A DNA stretch of 64,000 nucleotides from an uncultured Bacteroidota bacterium (lineage in GTDB: Bacteria; Bacteroidota; Bacteroidia; Flavobacteriales; Flavobacteriaceae). Shown here in pieces: positions 38,859 to 49,195 of the stretch (positions are counted from its first letter, which is position 1; each line of letters begins with the position of its first letter). The notes beneath the pieces were generated by a model. It ran no database searches. It worked only from the letters and a program-made list of their open reading frames with translations, and was not told where the DNA came from. The stretch is taken from contig CACOGA010000005.1 of NCBI GenBank assembly GCA_902626585.1, positions 1-64,000 on the forward strand. Direction: 5' to 3'. The position numbers and the translations under genes are program-made.

Positions 38859-39880
38859 AAAAAAATATATTTATTGAAAATATTAATGGAAATGCAACAT
38901 CACGCCCACCAGTTTGGTTCATGAGGCAGGCAGGTAGAATTTTACCCTCTTACCTAAAACTTAAACAGAAATATAGCTTTGATGAAATGATGCAAAATAA
39001 GGAATTGGCAGCTAAAGTGACGCTTCTTCCTTTGGACGATCTTGGTGTTGATGCTGGAATTCTCTTTTCCGATATTTTAGTAATTCCTAAAGCACTGGGA
39101 TTAGAGCTTGAATTTACCTCAAAGGGACCTAAATTTCACAATGCTCTTGACGAAAATATTAATATTGAAAACCTTAGATTTAGTTCTGAGAAACTAGATT
39201 ATATTTATAATAACATCAAAGAAATTAAAATTCAGAGACCAGAAACACCTCTTATTGGATTTTGCGGAGGACCACTAACTACATTCCTTTTTATGTTTAG
39301 AAGAAATGAATTGAATAAAGATTTTAATCATGTTATAAAACTCTTTTATAAAGAAAAGAAAAAGTGCATTAGAATAATGGAAATGATAACAGAAGCCTCC
39401 GTTGAGTATGTAAATAATCAAGTCGACAGTGGGATTGATTGCTTCCAGTTATTTGAGACATATTGCGGTATTCTCCCCGAACAATTATACACTGAGATTG
39501 TTCTTCCTTATTCAAAAGAAATTTTAAATGCCGCAATGAATAAAAATTGCAAAACTATCTTTTTTCCCAAGAATTATAATACAGGGCTTAAGAACATAAA
39601 TAAAGACATTTGTGATATAGCCAGTATAGATTGGCAGTTACCGCTTGAATCGGCACGAACATTGCTATGTAATAGTGTTGGAATCCAAGGGAATATGGAC
39701 CCAAGAATATTTTTCTCAGACAAAGCAGAGATTGAAAAATATCTTATTAATTTGACCCGTTTTGGACAAAAAAATACTAATTGGATATTTAATTTGGGGC
39801 ATGGTTTCATACCAGGTATTGACGTTGAAAATGTAAATTTTGTTGTTAACTGGATAAAAAACTACAACTGGAACAGGTAA
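38855..39880 (+). CDS. hemE: Uroporphyrinogen decarboxylase
   Basis: PPVWFMRQAGRILPSY, GILFSDILVIPKALG, GNMDPRIFF. Confidence 0.97.
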   Translation: MKKNIFIENINGNATSRPPVWFMRQAGRILPSYLKLKQKYSFDEMMQNKELAAKVTLLPLDDLGVDAGILFSDILVIPKALGLELEFTSKGPKFHNALDENINIENLRFSSEKLDYIYNNIKEIKIQRPETPLIGFCGGPLTTFLFMFRRNELNKDFNHVIKLFYKEKKKCIRIMEMITEASVEYVNNQVDSGIDCFQLFETYCGILPEQLYTEIVLPYSKEILNAAMNKNCKTIFFPKNYNTGLKNINKDICDIASIDWQLPLESARTLLCNSVGIQGNMDPRIFFSDKAEIEKYLINLTRFGQKNTNWIFNLGHGFIPGIDVENVNFVVNWIKNYNWNR

Positions 39881-39881
39881 A

Positions 39882-41258
39882 ATGAAAATTGATAATAAAT
39901 TATTAAATAAGTATAATAAGAAGGGGCCACGTTACACCTCTTACCCCCCTGCCACTCACTTTTCAGAAAAATATGACGATAAGGATTTTATCAACTCGGT
40001 AATCAAATCAAACAATGAGAACCCACAAAACGTCTCCATTTACATTCATATTCCTTTTTGCCCACAAATTTGCCACTTTTGCGGATGTACAACCGAGTCT
40101 GGGTTTACAAAGCCTTTTTTAGAAAGATATGTTGATGCTCTCATCAAAGAAATTGAATTTGTCTCAAAATATATTAACAATGACCGCAAGCTGACCCAAA
40201 TACATTGGGGAGGTGGAACACCAAATGCAATATCATTAAAGTATATTCAGCGTATCACAGAAAAAATTCTCATGTGTTTCAATCTTAATGATGAATATGA
40301 AATGGCTATTGAATGTAGTCCAGCTCATCTTGACTACAGACACATTGAATTGTTGAAAAGTTATGGATTTAATAGAATATCTTTAGGTATCCAAGATTTT
40401 GACGGAAAAGTTTTAGATGCTATAAATAGACGAAGACCCAAGCGTCCGATTTCTAAAATGGTAGAAAAAATTCACTCTGAAGGTTTCAGAGGGACTAATA
40501 TTGACTTGGTTTATGGACTTCCGCTTCAGACTGTCAAAAATTTTAATAAGACCATAGAAAAAGCTATTGACTTAAATACAGACAGAATAGTTACATTCTC
40601 TTATGCTCATGTACCTTCAATTCTTCCACGTCAAAAAATATTAGAAAATATTGGATTTCCGTCCGCGGAGGAAAAAGCAGAAATGTATAATAATGCTTAC
40701 AAAAAATTTACTGATGCAGGCTATGTACCAATCGGTATGGATCACTTTTGTAGACCAGACGATGAGTTTTATTTAGCCCTAAATAATAATCAGCTTCACA
40801 GAAATTTTCAGGGATACTGCACAACAAGAACAACTGGGCAAGTGTATGGTTTTGGGGCTTCATCAATATCACAGTTGTTCTCAGCCTATAGTCAAAATGT
40901 CAAAAATGCAGCACAGTATATAAAAATGATTAATGAAAAAAATACAGCTGTATTAAGAGGATATAACCTGGAAAGAAACGAAAAGATAATCAGAGATGTT
41001 ATAAACTCTGTGATGTGCAATTACTATGTAGATTTTTCTGAAATTGCCAAAAAATATGAAAGTGATTCAGATGAAATCAAAGAGATTGTTGGTTTTGATA
41101 ATGAAAAGTTTAAAGATTTTGTCGATTTAAATTTTATGAAAATTGAAAATGATAAAATTATCATTTATGATAGTGCGAGATTATATATAAGAAATATAGC
41201 TATGGAATTTGACCCACTTCTCAATAAAAAAATTGGGACGTATTCAAAAACGATTTAG
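39882..41258 (+). CDS. hemN: Oxygen-independent coproporphyrinogen III oxidase (radical SAM)
   Basis: GPRYTSYPPATHF, IHIPFCPQICHFCGCTT, HWGGGTPNAIS. Confidence 0.97.
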   Translation: MKIDNKLLNKYNKKGPRYTSYPPATHFSEKYDDKDFINSVIKSNNENPQNVSIYIHIPFCPQICHFCGCTTESGFTKPFLERYVDALIKEIEFVSKYINNDRKLTQIHWGGGTPNAISLKYIQRITEKILMCFNLNDEYEMAIECSPAHLDYRHIELLKSYGFNRISLGIQDFDGKVLDAINRRRPKRPISKMVEKIHSEGFRGTNIDLVYGLPLQTVKNFNKTIEKAIDLNTDRIVTFSYAHVPSILPRQKILENIGFPSAEEKAEMYNNAYKKFTDAGYVPIGMDHFCRPDDEFYLALNNNQLHRNFQGYCTTRTTGQVYGFGASSISQLFSAYSQNVKNAAQYIKMINEKNTAVLRGYNLERNEKIIRDVINSVMCNYYVDFSEIAKKYESDSDEIKEIVGFDNEKFKDFVDLNFMKIENDKIIIYDSARLYIRNIAMEFDPLLNKKIGTYSKTI

Positions 41259-41259
41259 A

Positions 41260-42273
41260 ATGAATAAGACCGGTGTACTTTTAGTGAATTTAGGAACTCC
41301 AAATAGTCCAAAAACTGGGGATGTAAGAAGCTATTTATTTCAATTTTTGAATGACAAAAGAGTTATTGACCTCCCCTGGTTGATCCGAAAAATACTAGTT
41401 AATCTGATAATTGTCCCTTTCCGAGCACCAAGTTCAGCAAAAATTTATAAAGAACTTTGGACTGAAAAGGGTTCGCCTATTATCTATCATACTGAAAGTT
41501 TAAAAAGTAAACTCCAAAAATCACTGGGAAAAGAATTTTATGTTGAATATGCTATGAGATACAAAAACCCGTCTTTAAATGTTGCTTTGGAAAAATTAAG
41601 ACTTAAAAATTTAAAACAAATTATTGTAATCCCTTTATTTCCCCAATATGCATCTGCAACTAATGGATCCGTTATTGAAGAGGTTATGGAAATTATTAAA
41701 TATTGGTGGGTGATTCCCGAAATCAATTTTGTTTCACAATTTTACAATGAAAAGTTGTTTATAGATGCCTTTGTAGAAAAAGGGGAAAAATATAATATTA
41801 AGGAATATGATGAAATTATTTTTAGTTTTCACGGACTTCCTGAAAGACATGTAGATAAAGTTTATGAAGACAGCCTATGTAAAGATAATAAATGTGAAGC
41901 TGGCATAACTGAACTTAATCAATTTTGCTACAAGGCGACATGTTATGAAACCGCCAAGCAAATTGCTAGAAGACTGAAAATAAAGAAATCTGACTATATT
42001 GTTTCTTTTCAATCTAGACTTGATAATAAGTGGCTAAGACCGTTTTCAGATGAAGTAATTAAAAAAACAGGTAAAAAAGGAGATAAAAAAATATTATGTT
42101 TTTCACCATCTTTTGTTGCAGATTGTCTTGAAACCATAATCGAAATTGGAGACGAATATCAAGAACTATTTGAAGAATATGGAGGCGAAAAGGTTCAGCT
42201 TGTTGAAAGCTTAAACGATAGTGACACTTGGGTTAAATGCCTTGAAAAAATGGTCCTAGAAAGAACCATTTAA
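41260..42273 (+). CDS. hemH: Ferrochelatase
   Basis: GVLLVNLGTPNSPKTGDVRSYL, IIFSFHGLPERHV, FQSRLDNKWLRPFSDE; ATG 41260 preferred over TTG 41209. Confidence 0.96.
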   Translation: MNKTGVLLVNLGTPNSPKTGDVRSYLFQFLNDKRVIDLPWLIRKILVNLIIVPFRAPSSAKIYKELWTEKGSPIIYHTESLKSKLQKSLGKEFYVEYAMRYKNPSLNVALEKLRLKNLKQIIVIPLFPQYASATNGSVIEEVMEIIKYWWVIPEINFVSQFYNEKLFIDAFVEKGEKYNIKEYDEIIFSFHGLPERHVDKVYEDSLCKDNKCEAGITELNQFCYKATCYETAKQIARRLKIKKSDYIVSFQSRLDNKWLRPFSDEVIKKTGKKGDKKILCFSPSFVADCLETIIEIGDEYQELFEEYGGEKVQLVESLNDSDTWVKCLEKMVLERTI

Positions 42274-42329
42274 GTTTTCAAAATATTTGAGAAAATACAA
42301 TATAAATAAACTTAAATTTTCTTGAAAAA

Positions 42330-43658
42330 ATGCTTAATTCAATAAAAAAAGTCGACACAATAATATTGGGAGCCGGAATTTCAGGATTAACCCTTGGATA
42401 CTATCTACATAAAAAGAATAAAGACTTTTTGGTTTTTGATTCTAATGCATCAAACGGAGGTAATATCTCAACAAAAATTAAAAATGGTTTTATATGTGAG
42501 AATGGCCCAAATACTGTTCTTCTCAATAATAAAAGTATTAAAGATTTAATCTCAGATCTAGAGTTAGACGAGGAAATCATATACCCAAATGATAACAATA
42601 ATAAAAGATTTCTTTTGAGAAATGGTAAACTGATTGAACTACCAAGTTCATTTGGTAAATTTTTAATTTCAAATTTTCTAAGCCTTTACTCTAAGATTTG
42701 TATCCTTTTTGAGATTTTTAAAAGCAAAACTCGCGACAATACATCCGTATATGAATTTTTTAATAGAAGATTTGGAAAAGAATTTCATGATACATTAATA
42801 GAACCTTTTTTAACCGGTGTTTATGCAGGAAATACCAAAAATATGAGTACAAAACATGTACTAAAAAAAATATGGGAAATGGAGCAAAAGCACGGCAGTA
42901 TAATTCTAGGTTTCATGAAAAAAAAATCAAGAAGTAAAATGCCAAAGTCATTCAACTTTAAAAAAGGACTTAGCAGATTATCGGATTCAATATTTCAAAA
43001 AATAAAAAATAAAATTAGACTTAGCAGTAAGATAACCTCAATTTCTAAAATTGGAAATATATATGAAGTAAGCATTGATAATAAAATTAAATTTCATTGC
43101 AATAAGTTGGTCTCCACAATACCTGCTTATGCCCTTTCTGATATTTTATATGATGTTGAGGTTTCCCAAGAGTTGAAAAAAATATCGTATTGTCCAATAT
43201 ATGTACTTCATTTAGGAATAGAAAGAGAAAAGATTATGGAAGATATCAGTGGATTTGGTGTCCTTACGAAGCCTTCTGATGAAAAGAATTTTTTGGGAAT
43301 CATATTCAACAGCAGGATTTTCCCTCATGTTGCTCCACTTGGAAAAGATTTACTAACAGTTATGATTGGTGGGGCTAGACAAGAAAAACTAATAAAATTA
43401 GAGAAAGAAGTATTGTTTGATAAAGTTTTAAATGATATAAAAAAACTGATTTCATATGAGGGCAAGATCGTAATGAAGCATGACTTTTTATGGAAGAGAG
43501 GTATACCACAATATGATCTAAATCACGAAAGTATCATTAGTAAAATCAAAAATTTTCAAAATAAAAACAAAAACTTTCACATTATGGGAAATTATTTTGA
43601 GGGTATTTCGGTAAGTGATTGTGTAGAAAAGGCATACGCCCTATCCAAAATATTATGA
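42330..43658 (+). CDS. Protoporphyrinogen oxidase (FAD-dependent, HemY/PgoX type)
   Basis: IILGAGISGLTLGYYL, LIEPFLTGVYAGNTKNMS; last step of heme operon. Confidence 0.93.
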   Translation: MLNSIKKVDTIILGAGISGLTLGYYLHKKNKDFLVFDSNASNGGNISTKIKNGFICENGPNTVLLNNKSIKDLISDLELDEEIIYPNDNNNKRFLLRNGKLIELPSSFGKFLISNFLSLYSKICILFEIFKSKTRDNTSVYEFFNRRFGKEFHDTLIEPFLTGVYAGNTKNMSTKHVLKKIWEMEQKHGSIILGFMKKKSRSKMPKSFNFKKGLSRLSDSIFQKIKNKIRLSSKITSISKIGNIYEVSIDNKIKFHCNKLVSTIPAYALSDILYDVEVSQELKKISYCPIYVLHLGIEREKIMEDISGFGVLTKPSDEKNFLGIIFNSRIFPHVAPLGKDLLTVMIGGARQEKLIKLEKEVLFDKVLNDIKKLISYEGKIVMKHDFLWKRGIPQYDLNHESIISKIKNFQNKNKNFHIMGNYFEGISVSDCVEKAYALSKIL

Positions 43659-44618
43659 GGTAAAGAAACTTGAGCAATTTTTATCAAAAAACATCAAATC
43701 CTTCTTTGAATAATCAAAATATACTTCAGAGTTTATTTTTACAGGTTTTTGAGAAATTATTGACCATATATTGTCTTTAAATCTCCCGATTAACTTATAT
43801 TCTTTTCCTTGAAAAAAGCATTTTTCAACATGCATGGAATTGGGTGAATTATCTACTAGTTTTATTTTTTCAGGTCTTATGTAAAATACCTTGTCCTCAA
43901 TTGGAAATTTATTTATGTCACCTAGGACCTCTGCACAATAGCAATTTGCAGGTTCACAATACATAGTTTCTGGGCTTGAGAATTGCTGAACAATACCTGC
44001 TTTGAATATCAGTATTTTATCAGAGATGTTTAGCGCATCATTAATATCATGTGTTACTAAAATTGTAGTGATATTACTTTCTCTTATTATTTTACATATC
44101 TCATCTCTAATAGAATATTTAATATTTGCATCCAGATTACTAAAGGGCTCATCTAACAATAATAAATCAGGTTCTCTCAAGATTGACCTAGCTATACATG
44201 CTCTTTGTTGCTCACCACCTGAAATTTCATGTGGATATCTTTCAAGTAATTTTTCAAGATTTGTAAGGTTGATAATTTTGGTAAAATTTTTAATATATTT
44301 TTGATCAAGATTAAAAAGAATATTTTCTTTGATATTTAAGTGTGGGAATAAGGGATAATCCTGAAAAACATAGCCTATTTTTCTTTTTTGAGGTTTTACA
44401 AATACACCATTACCGTTAATCATATTTCCGTTTAAGGAAATATGTCCCGAATTAATTTTTTCCAAACCTGCAAGACATTTTAAAAAGGTAGATTTCCCAG
44501 AGCCACTTTCACCTACAAAAGAAATAAGCTGACCTCTTTCAACTGAGAAGCTCAAATTATTAATAACTCTTGTGGAGTTAGTATAACCCTTGACTAAATT
44601 TTTAACCTCTAAATACAT
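43653..44618 (-). CDS. Fe3+ ABC transporter ATP-binding protein (FbpC-like)
   Basis: GESGSGKSTFLKCLAGLE, ISGGEQQRACIARSILREPDLLLLDEPFSNLD. Confidence 0.93.
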   Translation of the reverse strand: MYLEVKNLVKGYTNSTRVINNLSFSVERGQLISFVGESGSGKSTFLKCLAGLEKINSGHISLNGNMINGNGVFVKPQKRKIGYVFQDYPLFPHLNIKENILFNLDQKYIKNFTKIINLTNLEKLLERYPHEISGGEQQRACIARSILREPDLLLLDEPFSNLDANIKYSIRDEICKIIRESNITTILVTHDINDALNISDKILIFKAGIVQQFSSPETMYCEPANCYCAEVLGDINKFPIEDKVFYIRPEKIKLVDNSPNSMHVEKCFFQGKEYKLIGRFKDNIWSIISQKPVKINSEVYFDYSKKDLMFFDKNCSSFFTS

Positions 44619-46176
44619 TTGATTTGTCCAAGAATATTTTTAAAAATATCAGCAATATACAGCAAATAATAATAATTACAGACGAATATATACTGGATAG
44701 AGGAATCATCTCCTCAACAGCAAATTCATAGGTTTGAGTAGCTAAAGTATCAAAATTGAAGGGTCTTAATATTAAAGTGATTGGCAGCTCTTTCATAATA
44801 TCTACAAAAACCAAAGTAAGTGCTGTGAAAAATGCATACTTATTAATCGGAAAATAAATTTTTTGAAAAATTTTAAAACTTGATAATCCTAAATTTTTTG
44901 CAGAATTATTATACGAATCAGGATACTTTTCCATACTAGATTTTATAGGTGATTTGCCAACAGCCATAAATCTTATTATGTATGCATATATCAGTATAAC
45001 AAAATATACCGAAAAACTACCCAATAGGTTTACGTTTTCAAAAGAATTATCAATACTGGTAATAAATATGATAACAGATAAAGCAACGACAGCTCCTGGA
45101 ATTGAATAACCAAGGGAAATAAACTGATTTATATAGTAGTATAATCTTGAATTTGAAATTTTCTCGTTGTACAGAAAAAAAGTTGAAATAATTAAAATTA
45201 AAATTGAAGCCAAAAGAGATACAGTAACAGAATTAAATGTCAGATTTAATAATCTTTCAAAGTTGATTTTATCAAAGCTGGAAATTATATTAAAAACATT
45301 AAATAAAACCGGAACCACAAAAGCTAGAATAATAGGGATCAAACATACAAAGTATATTAAAAATTTTGTAATTAACTTTGGACGATTTATTGTTGATAAT
45401 TCACTGTTTTTTGGAAAGCTAAATCTTTTACTTTGATTAAAATATTTTTCAATAAAAAATAAAAAAGCAACGATAAATAATAAAATTGATGACAATTGTA
45501 TTGCAGCGCCTGAATCATTCATTGGCCCCCATGATCTAAATATTCCAATAGTGTAGGTATTTACACCAAAATATTTCACAGCTCCATATTCATTTAACAC
45601 CTCCATTACAACTAAAAATAATCCTGAAAAAATTGCCGGTTTTGAAAGCGGTAAAACCACTTTGACTAAGGTCTTATATCCGTTGAGGCCAAGATTTTTA
45701 GCCATGTCATAATATCTTGAGCCAAAAAGACTAAAAGAAATTCTTGAAACACTGTAAATATACGGATATAATGAAAAAGCCAGAATGACTCCTAAAACTT
45801 CAATTTGTAAAAAGTCATAAGTAATTTTAAAAGGGCCTGTAAAACTTAGGATTTCACTGTATGTGAATGCCATAATATATGTCGGAATAGCTAGAGGTAA
45901 ATAAAGTATTAAGTCAAGAAATCGTCTTCCGAAAAACTTATAATTACTGATAAACCAAGCCGGTATTACTCCAATAATAAGAGAGAAAAATGAGGTTAAT
46001 ACTATTAAATATATTGTATTTACAGAATACTCAAAAAGTAAATTTTCAAATAGGTAAATAGCAGAGCTTGGATCTTGAGTAAAAGACCTTACTAATAAAA
46101 ATAATACAGGAAAAAATATTATAGTAAAAAGCGATAAAGCTAGTCTATCTTGAAACCTAACCTTTTTCAAAATCAA
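44602..46176 (-). CDS. Fe3+ ABC transporter permease (FbpB-like, duplicated permease domain)
   Basis: Two BPD_transp_1-like halves; AKNLGLNGYKTLVKVVLPLSKPAIFSGL and AKNLGLSSFKIFQKIYFPINKY EAA loops; TTG 46176 just after fbpA stop preferred over ORF start 46221. Confidence 0.9.
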   Translation of the reverse strand: MILKKVRFQDRLALSLFTIIFFPVLFLLVRSFTQDPSSAIYLFENLLFEYSVNTIYLIVLTSFFSLIIGVIPAWFISNYKFFGRRFLDLILYLPLAIPTYIMAFTYSEILSFTGPFKITYDFLQIEVLGVILAFSLYPYIYSVSRISFSLFGSRYYDMAKNLGLNGYKTLVKVVLPLSKPAIFSGLFLVVMEVLNEYGAVKYFGVNTYTIGIFRSWGPMNDSGAAIQLSSILLFIVAFLFFIEKYFNQSKRFSFPKNSELSTINRPKLITKFLIYFVCLIPIILAFVVPVLFNVFNIISSFDKINFERLLNLTFNSVTVSLLASILILIISTFFLYNEKISNSRLYYYINQFISLGYSIPGAVVALSVIIFITSIDNSFENVNLLGSFSVYFVILIYAYIIRFMAVGKSPIKSSMEKYPDSYNNSAKNLGLSSFKIFQKIYFPINKYAFFTALTLVFVDIMKELPITLILRPFNFDTLATQTYEFAVEEMIPLSSIYSSVIIIICCILLIFLKIFLDKSNVFRG

Positions 46177-46177
46177 T

Positions 46178-47200
46178 TTACTTCCAGCCTGTTTTATCAA
46201 AAATCTTGATAGCATCCTCACGATATGTACCTAGAGCATTCAAATCTAATTTATCTCTCTTGAATTCACCCCATGATTGAACAATTTCAGATGGTAGTAC
46301 TTTTGGGTTTGCAGGATATTCATAGCTATTATTTACATATGTGTTTTGAGCTTCTTCACCGGTTAAATACTCTAATAATTTCATGGCATTTTCTTTATTT
46401 GGAGCATTTTTGGTCATTGCAAAACCTGAAATATTAATGTGTGCTCCCCTATCCCCAACAGCTTGATTTGGAAAAAAAACAGAAACAGATTTTCCAGCTG
46501 CAACATCTGAATCCTTTTCAGATGAAAGTAAAAGACCTATGTAGTAAGAATTTACAATGGCAACATCACCTTGTCCTGCAGCTATGGACCTAACTTGATC
46601 TCTGTCGTTACCTTTTGGATCTCTTGCAAAATTACCTACTACACCGGCTGACCAATCAGTAACAGCTTCTTCTCCTAAATTTGCATATAAAGAAGACATA
46701 AGAGCTTGGTTATATGCGTTCGAAGATGATCTAACTAATAATCTGCCTTTCCACTTTTCGTCAGATAAATCCTCGTATGTACTTAACTCTGATTTTTCAA
46801 CCCTTTCGTTGCTGTATACTAATAGTCGAGCCCTGTAAGTAATTGGAATCCAAAAACCATTAACATCTTTTAAGTCATCACTGACATTATTGTCTATTAC
46901 ATCACTTTTAATCTGCTGAAAAAGACCCATTTCTACCCCCTTCTGAAGCTTACCAGCATCAACTGTCACAAATAGATCAGCTGGGCTGTTTTTACCTTCA
47001 TTTTTTAATCTTTCAAGCAACTCATCGTCACCAGCTTTAATGACATTGACCTTAATACCTGTCAGCTTCTCAAAATTCTCATATTGTTTTATGTCAACCT
47101 GATAGTGTCTTTTACTGTAAATATTTATTTCATTTGAATTATTTTCTTCACACGAGAAAAATATTAAAAGTGAGAAAAATAATATTATGTAATTTTTCAT
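46178..47200 (-). CDS. Fe3+ ABC transporter substrate-binding lipoprotein (FbpA/FutA-like)
   Basis: INIYSKRHYQVDIKQYENFEKLTGIKVNVIKAGDDELLERLKNEGKNSPADLFVTVDAGKL; Cys lipobox FFSCEEN; start at internal Met. Confidence 0.93.
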   Translation of the reverse strand: MKNYIILFFSLLIFFSCEENNSNEINIYSKRHYQVDIKQYENFEKLTGIKVNVIKAGDDELLERLKNEGKNSPADLFVTVDAGKLQKGVEMGLFQQIKSDVIDNNVSDDLKDVNGFWIPITYRARLLVYSNERVEKSELSTYEDLSDEKWKGRLLVRSSSNAYNQALMSSLYANLGEEAVTDWSAGVVGNFARDPKGNDRDQVRSIAAGQGDVAIVNSYYIGLLLSSEKDSDVAAGKSVSVFFPNQAVGDRGAHINISGFAMTKNAPNKENAMKLLEYLTGEEAQNTYVNNSYEYPANPKVLPSEIVQSWGEFKRDKLDLNALGTYREDAIKIFDKTGWK

Positions 47201-47209
47201 TTTGATGTT

Positions 47210-47228
47210 ATTTAGAGTTATTCTAAAT
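47210..47228. promoter_or_regulatory. Near-perfect 9-1-9 palindrome, candidate iron operator between fbpA-like gene and DUF6607 gene
   Basis: ATTTAGAGT-T-ATTCTAAAT (one mismatched pair). Confidence 0.6.
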
Positions 47229-47321
47229 TGCAAGATAAATATTATAATTAAAAAAAAATACAATAAATGCGCAATTATTTTTGTCCGCAATTATTAAGAT
47301 AAAATTCTTAAAACCGTTAAA

Positions 47322-48212
47322 ATGAATATTAAAAATTTACTTCTTTTTGTTATTCTATTTTGCATTTCAAATATGAATGCACAAAAGAAACAAGATGTAG
47401 AGGCTATAAAAAAAATGTGTGGTTGCTTTGAAATTGATTTCAATTTTGCCGAAACTTTTCAGTTCAACCGCGATTCAACATATTCAAAGTCTAAAAATTA
47501 CAATGCAAAAGCACTTGAATATGCGAAGCTTATTAAAGATGATAAAGGACATATTTCCATACAGCATCTATTAGTGATGGGCAGTTACGTAATTAAACAC
47601 TGGAGACAAGATTGGATATATGAAAACCGAGATCTACTCAAGTACGATTCAGATAATACTTGGAAATATGTGTCTAAGCCTAAAAAGGATGTAAGAGGTC
47701 AGTGGACACAAAAAGTTTTTCAGGTTGACGATAGCCCAAGATATGAAGGATCATCTTCATGGGTTCATATTGATGGTAAAAGCTATTGGGAAAATTCAAC
47801 ATATGCACCACTTCCAAGAAGAGAGTACACTAAAAGGAACGATTATAACATAATGATCAGAGGGAATAGACATGAAATAATTAACGAAGGCTGGATTCAT
47901 GATCAGGACAACTACAAAGTAGTTAAAGATTCTGAAAATGATTCAGAAGATATTATTGCAGCTGAAAAAGGTTACAGTACTTATACCAGGGTAGAAGACT
48001 CTAGATGCAATGAGGCAATTAATTGGTGGAATGATAATAATACTAAATGGTCTTTTGTTAGAGAGAAATGGAATTCTATTTATTCTAAAAATAATGATCT
48101 AAGATTAAAGAGATCTGTTGAAGACAGACCTTTATTTTCATATCTTTTCGATGATAACGTAACACAAGAAAAGGAAATTGGTTTAATTATTGATAAATTT
48201 GTAGTTGATTAA
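47322..48212 (+). CDS. DUF6607-like secreted protein
   Basis: Signal peptide; KKMCGCFEIDFNFAETF, HISIQHLLVMGSYVIKHWRQDWIYENRDLLKY. Confidence 0.75.
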   Translation: MNIKNLLLFVILFCISNMNAQKKQDVEAIKKMCGCFEIDFNFAETFQFNRDSTYSKSKNYNAKALEYAKLIKDDKGHISIQHLLVMGSYVIKHWRQDWIYENRDLLKYDSDNTWKYVSKPKKDVRGQWTQKVFQVDDSPRYEGSSSWVHIDGKSYWENSTYAPLPRREYTKRNDYNIMIRGNRHEIINEGWIHDQDNYKVVKDSENDSEDIIAAEKGYSTYTRVEDSRCNEAINWWNDNNTKWSFVREKWNSIYSKNNDLRLKRSVEDRPLFSYLFDDNVTQEKEIGLIIDKFVVD

Positions 48213-48225
48213 TTAATGTCAATCC

Positions 48226-49098
48226 ATGCAAATTGCCAAGCCATCGTTTTTAGAAACAAAAATTGAGGATAAGTTCTTTGTCCTTAAAACAAAAAATGAG
48301 TTTGACAAAAAGAAGTTTTTAAAAAAGGAAATCGACCTAAGCTTTATTCAATTTCACTTTGCTATTGAAGGAAATGCAATATTCTCTTTTAACAACGGTG
48401 CTTACAAAATGGATGTTTCTAGTGGTAAATATATTGTACTATATAATCCAAAGAAAAATTTACCTGTAAATGCTGAAATCTCTCCAAAATCTTATGTATT
48501 ATCTGTCTTAATTTCTATTAAAAAATTTCATAAACTATTCTCTGAAGATAGTAATAATATTCAATTTCTTAAAGACGAAAATATTAACCAAAAGTACTAC
48601 TATGAAAACAAAATTTCGAATAAAATATTTTTAGTTTTAAATGAGTTGAAAAGGTTTGATTTGGGCAGTTCAACCAAAAACCTATACATCAAGGCAAAAA
48701 TATATGAATTATTTAGCCATCTTTACAACAGAAATATTGACCAAAATATAGAGCAGTGTCCGTTTTTGACTAATGAAGAGAATTTTAAGAAAATTCAAAA
48801 GGCTAAAAATATAGTTATTTCTAATATGACCAACCCTCCATCATTAGTTGATTTATCAAATGAAATAAATTTAAGCCTTAAGAAACTAAAAGAGGGATTT
48901 AAAAAAATATATGGAAAACCTGTTTACCAATATCTTCTTGAACATAAAATGGAGTTAGCTAAAAAACTTCTTTCTGAAAACAGTTACAATGTAAATGAGG
49001 TTAGTATAAAACTGGGATATAGTACTTCAAGTCACTTTATAACAGCTTTCAAGAATAAATATGGGTTGACACCCAAGAACTTTAAAAAAAATTATTAA
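48226..49098 (+). CDS. AraC family transcriptional regulator
   Basis: C-terminal double HTH: PSLVDLSNEINLSLKKLKEGFKKIYGKPVYQYLLEHKMELAKKLLSENSYNVNEVSIKLGYSTSSHFITAFKNKYGLTPKNFKK. Confidence 0.92.
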   Translation: MQIAKPSFLETKIEDKFFVLKTKNEFDKKKFLKKEIDLSFIQFHFAIEGNAIFSFNNGAYKMDVSSGKYIVLYNPKKNLPVNAEISPKSYVLSVLISIKKFHKLFSEDSNNIQFLKDENINQKYYYENKISNKIFLVLNELKRFDLGSSTKNLYIKAKIYELFSHLYNRNIDQNIEQCPFLTNEENFKKIQKAKNIVISNMTNPPSLVDLSNEINLSLKKLKEGFKKIYGKPVYQYLLEHKMELAKKLLSENSYNVNEVSIKLGYSTSSHFITAFKNKYGLTPKNFKKNY

Positions 49099-49102
49099 AC
49101 AT

Positions 49103-49187
49103 GCGCACGTGGCGGAATTGGTAGACGCGTTAGGTTGAGGGCCTAATAATCTGTAAGATTGTGGAAGTTCGAGTCTTCTCGTGCGCA
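49103..49187 (+). tRNA. tRNA-Leu (anticodon GAG)
   Basis: Acceptor GCGCACG/CGTGCGC, anticodon arm TTAGGTTGAGGGCCTAA, long variable arm, T arm GAAGTTCGAGTCTTC; CCA not encoded. Confidence 0.95.
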
Positions 49188-49195
49188 CTAAAAAT

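Noticed and set aside
49181-49195. GTG start for crtI at 49181
   Set aside because: Lies inside the tRNA-Leu acceptor stem; ATG 49196 gives the canonical KKNIAIIGSGFSSLSAACYL start.
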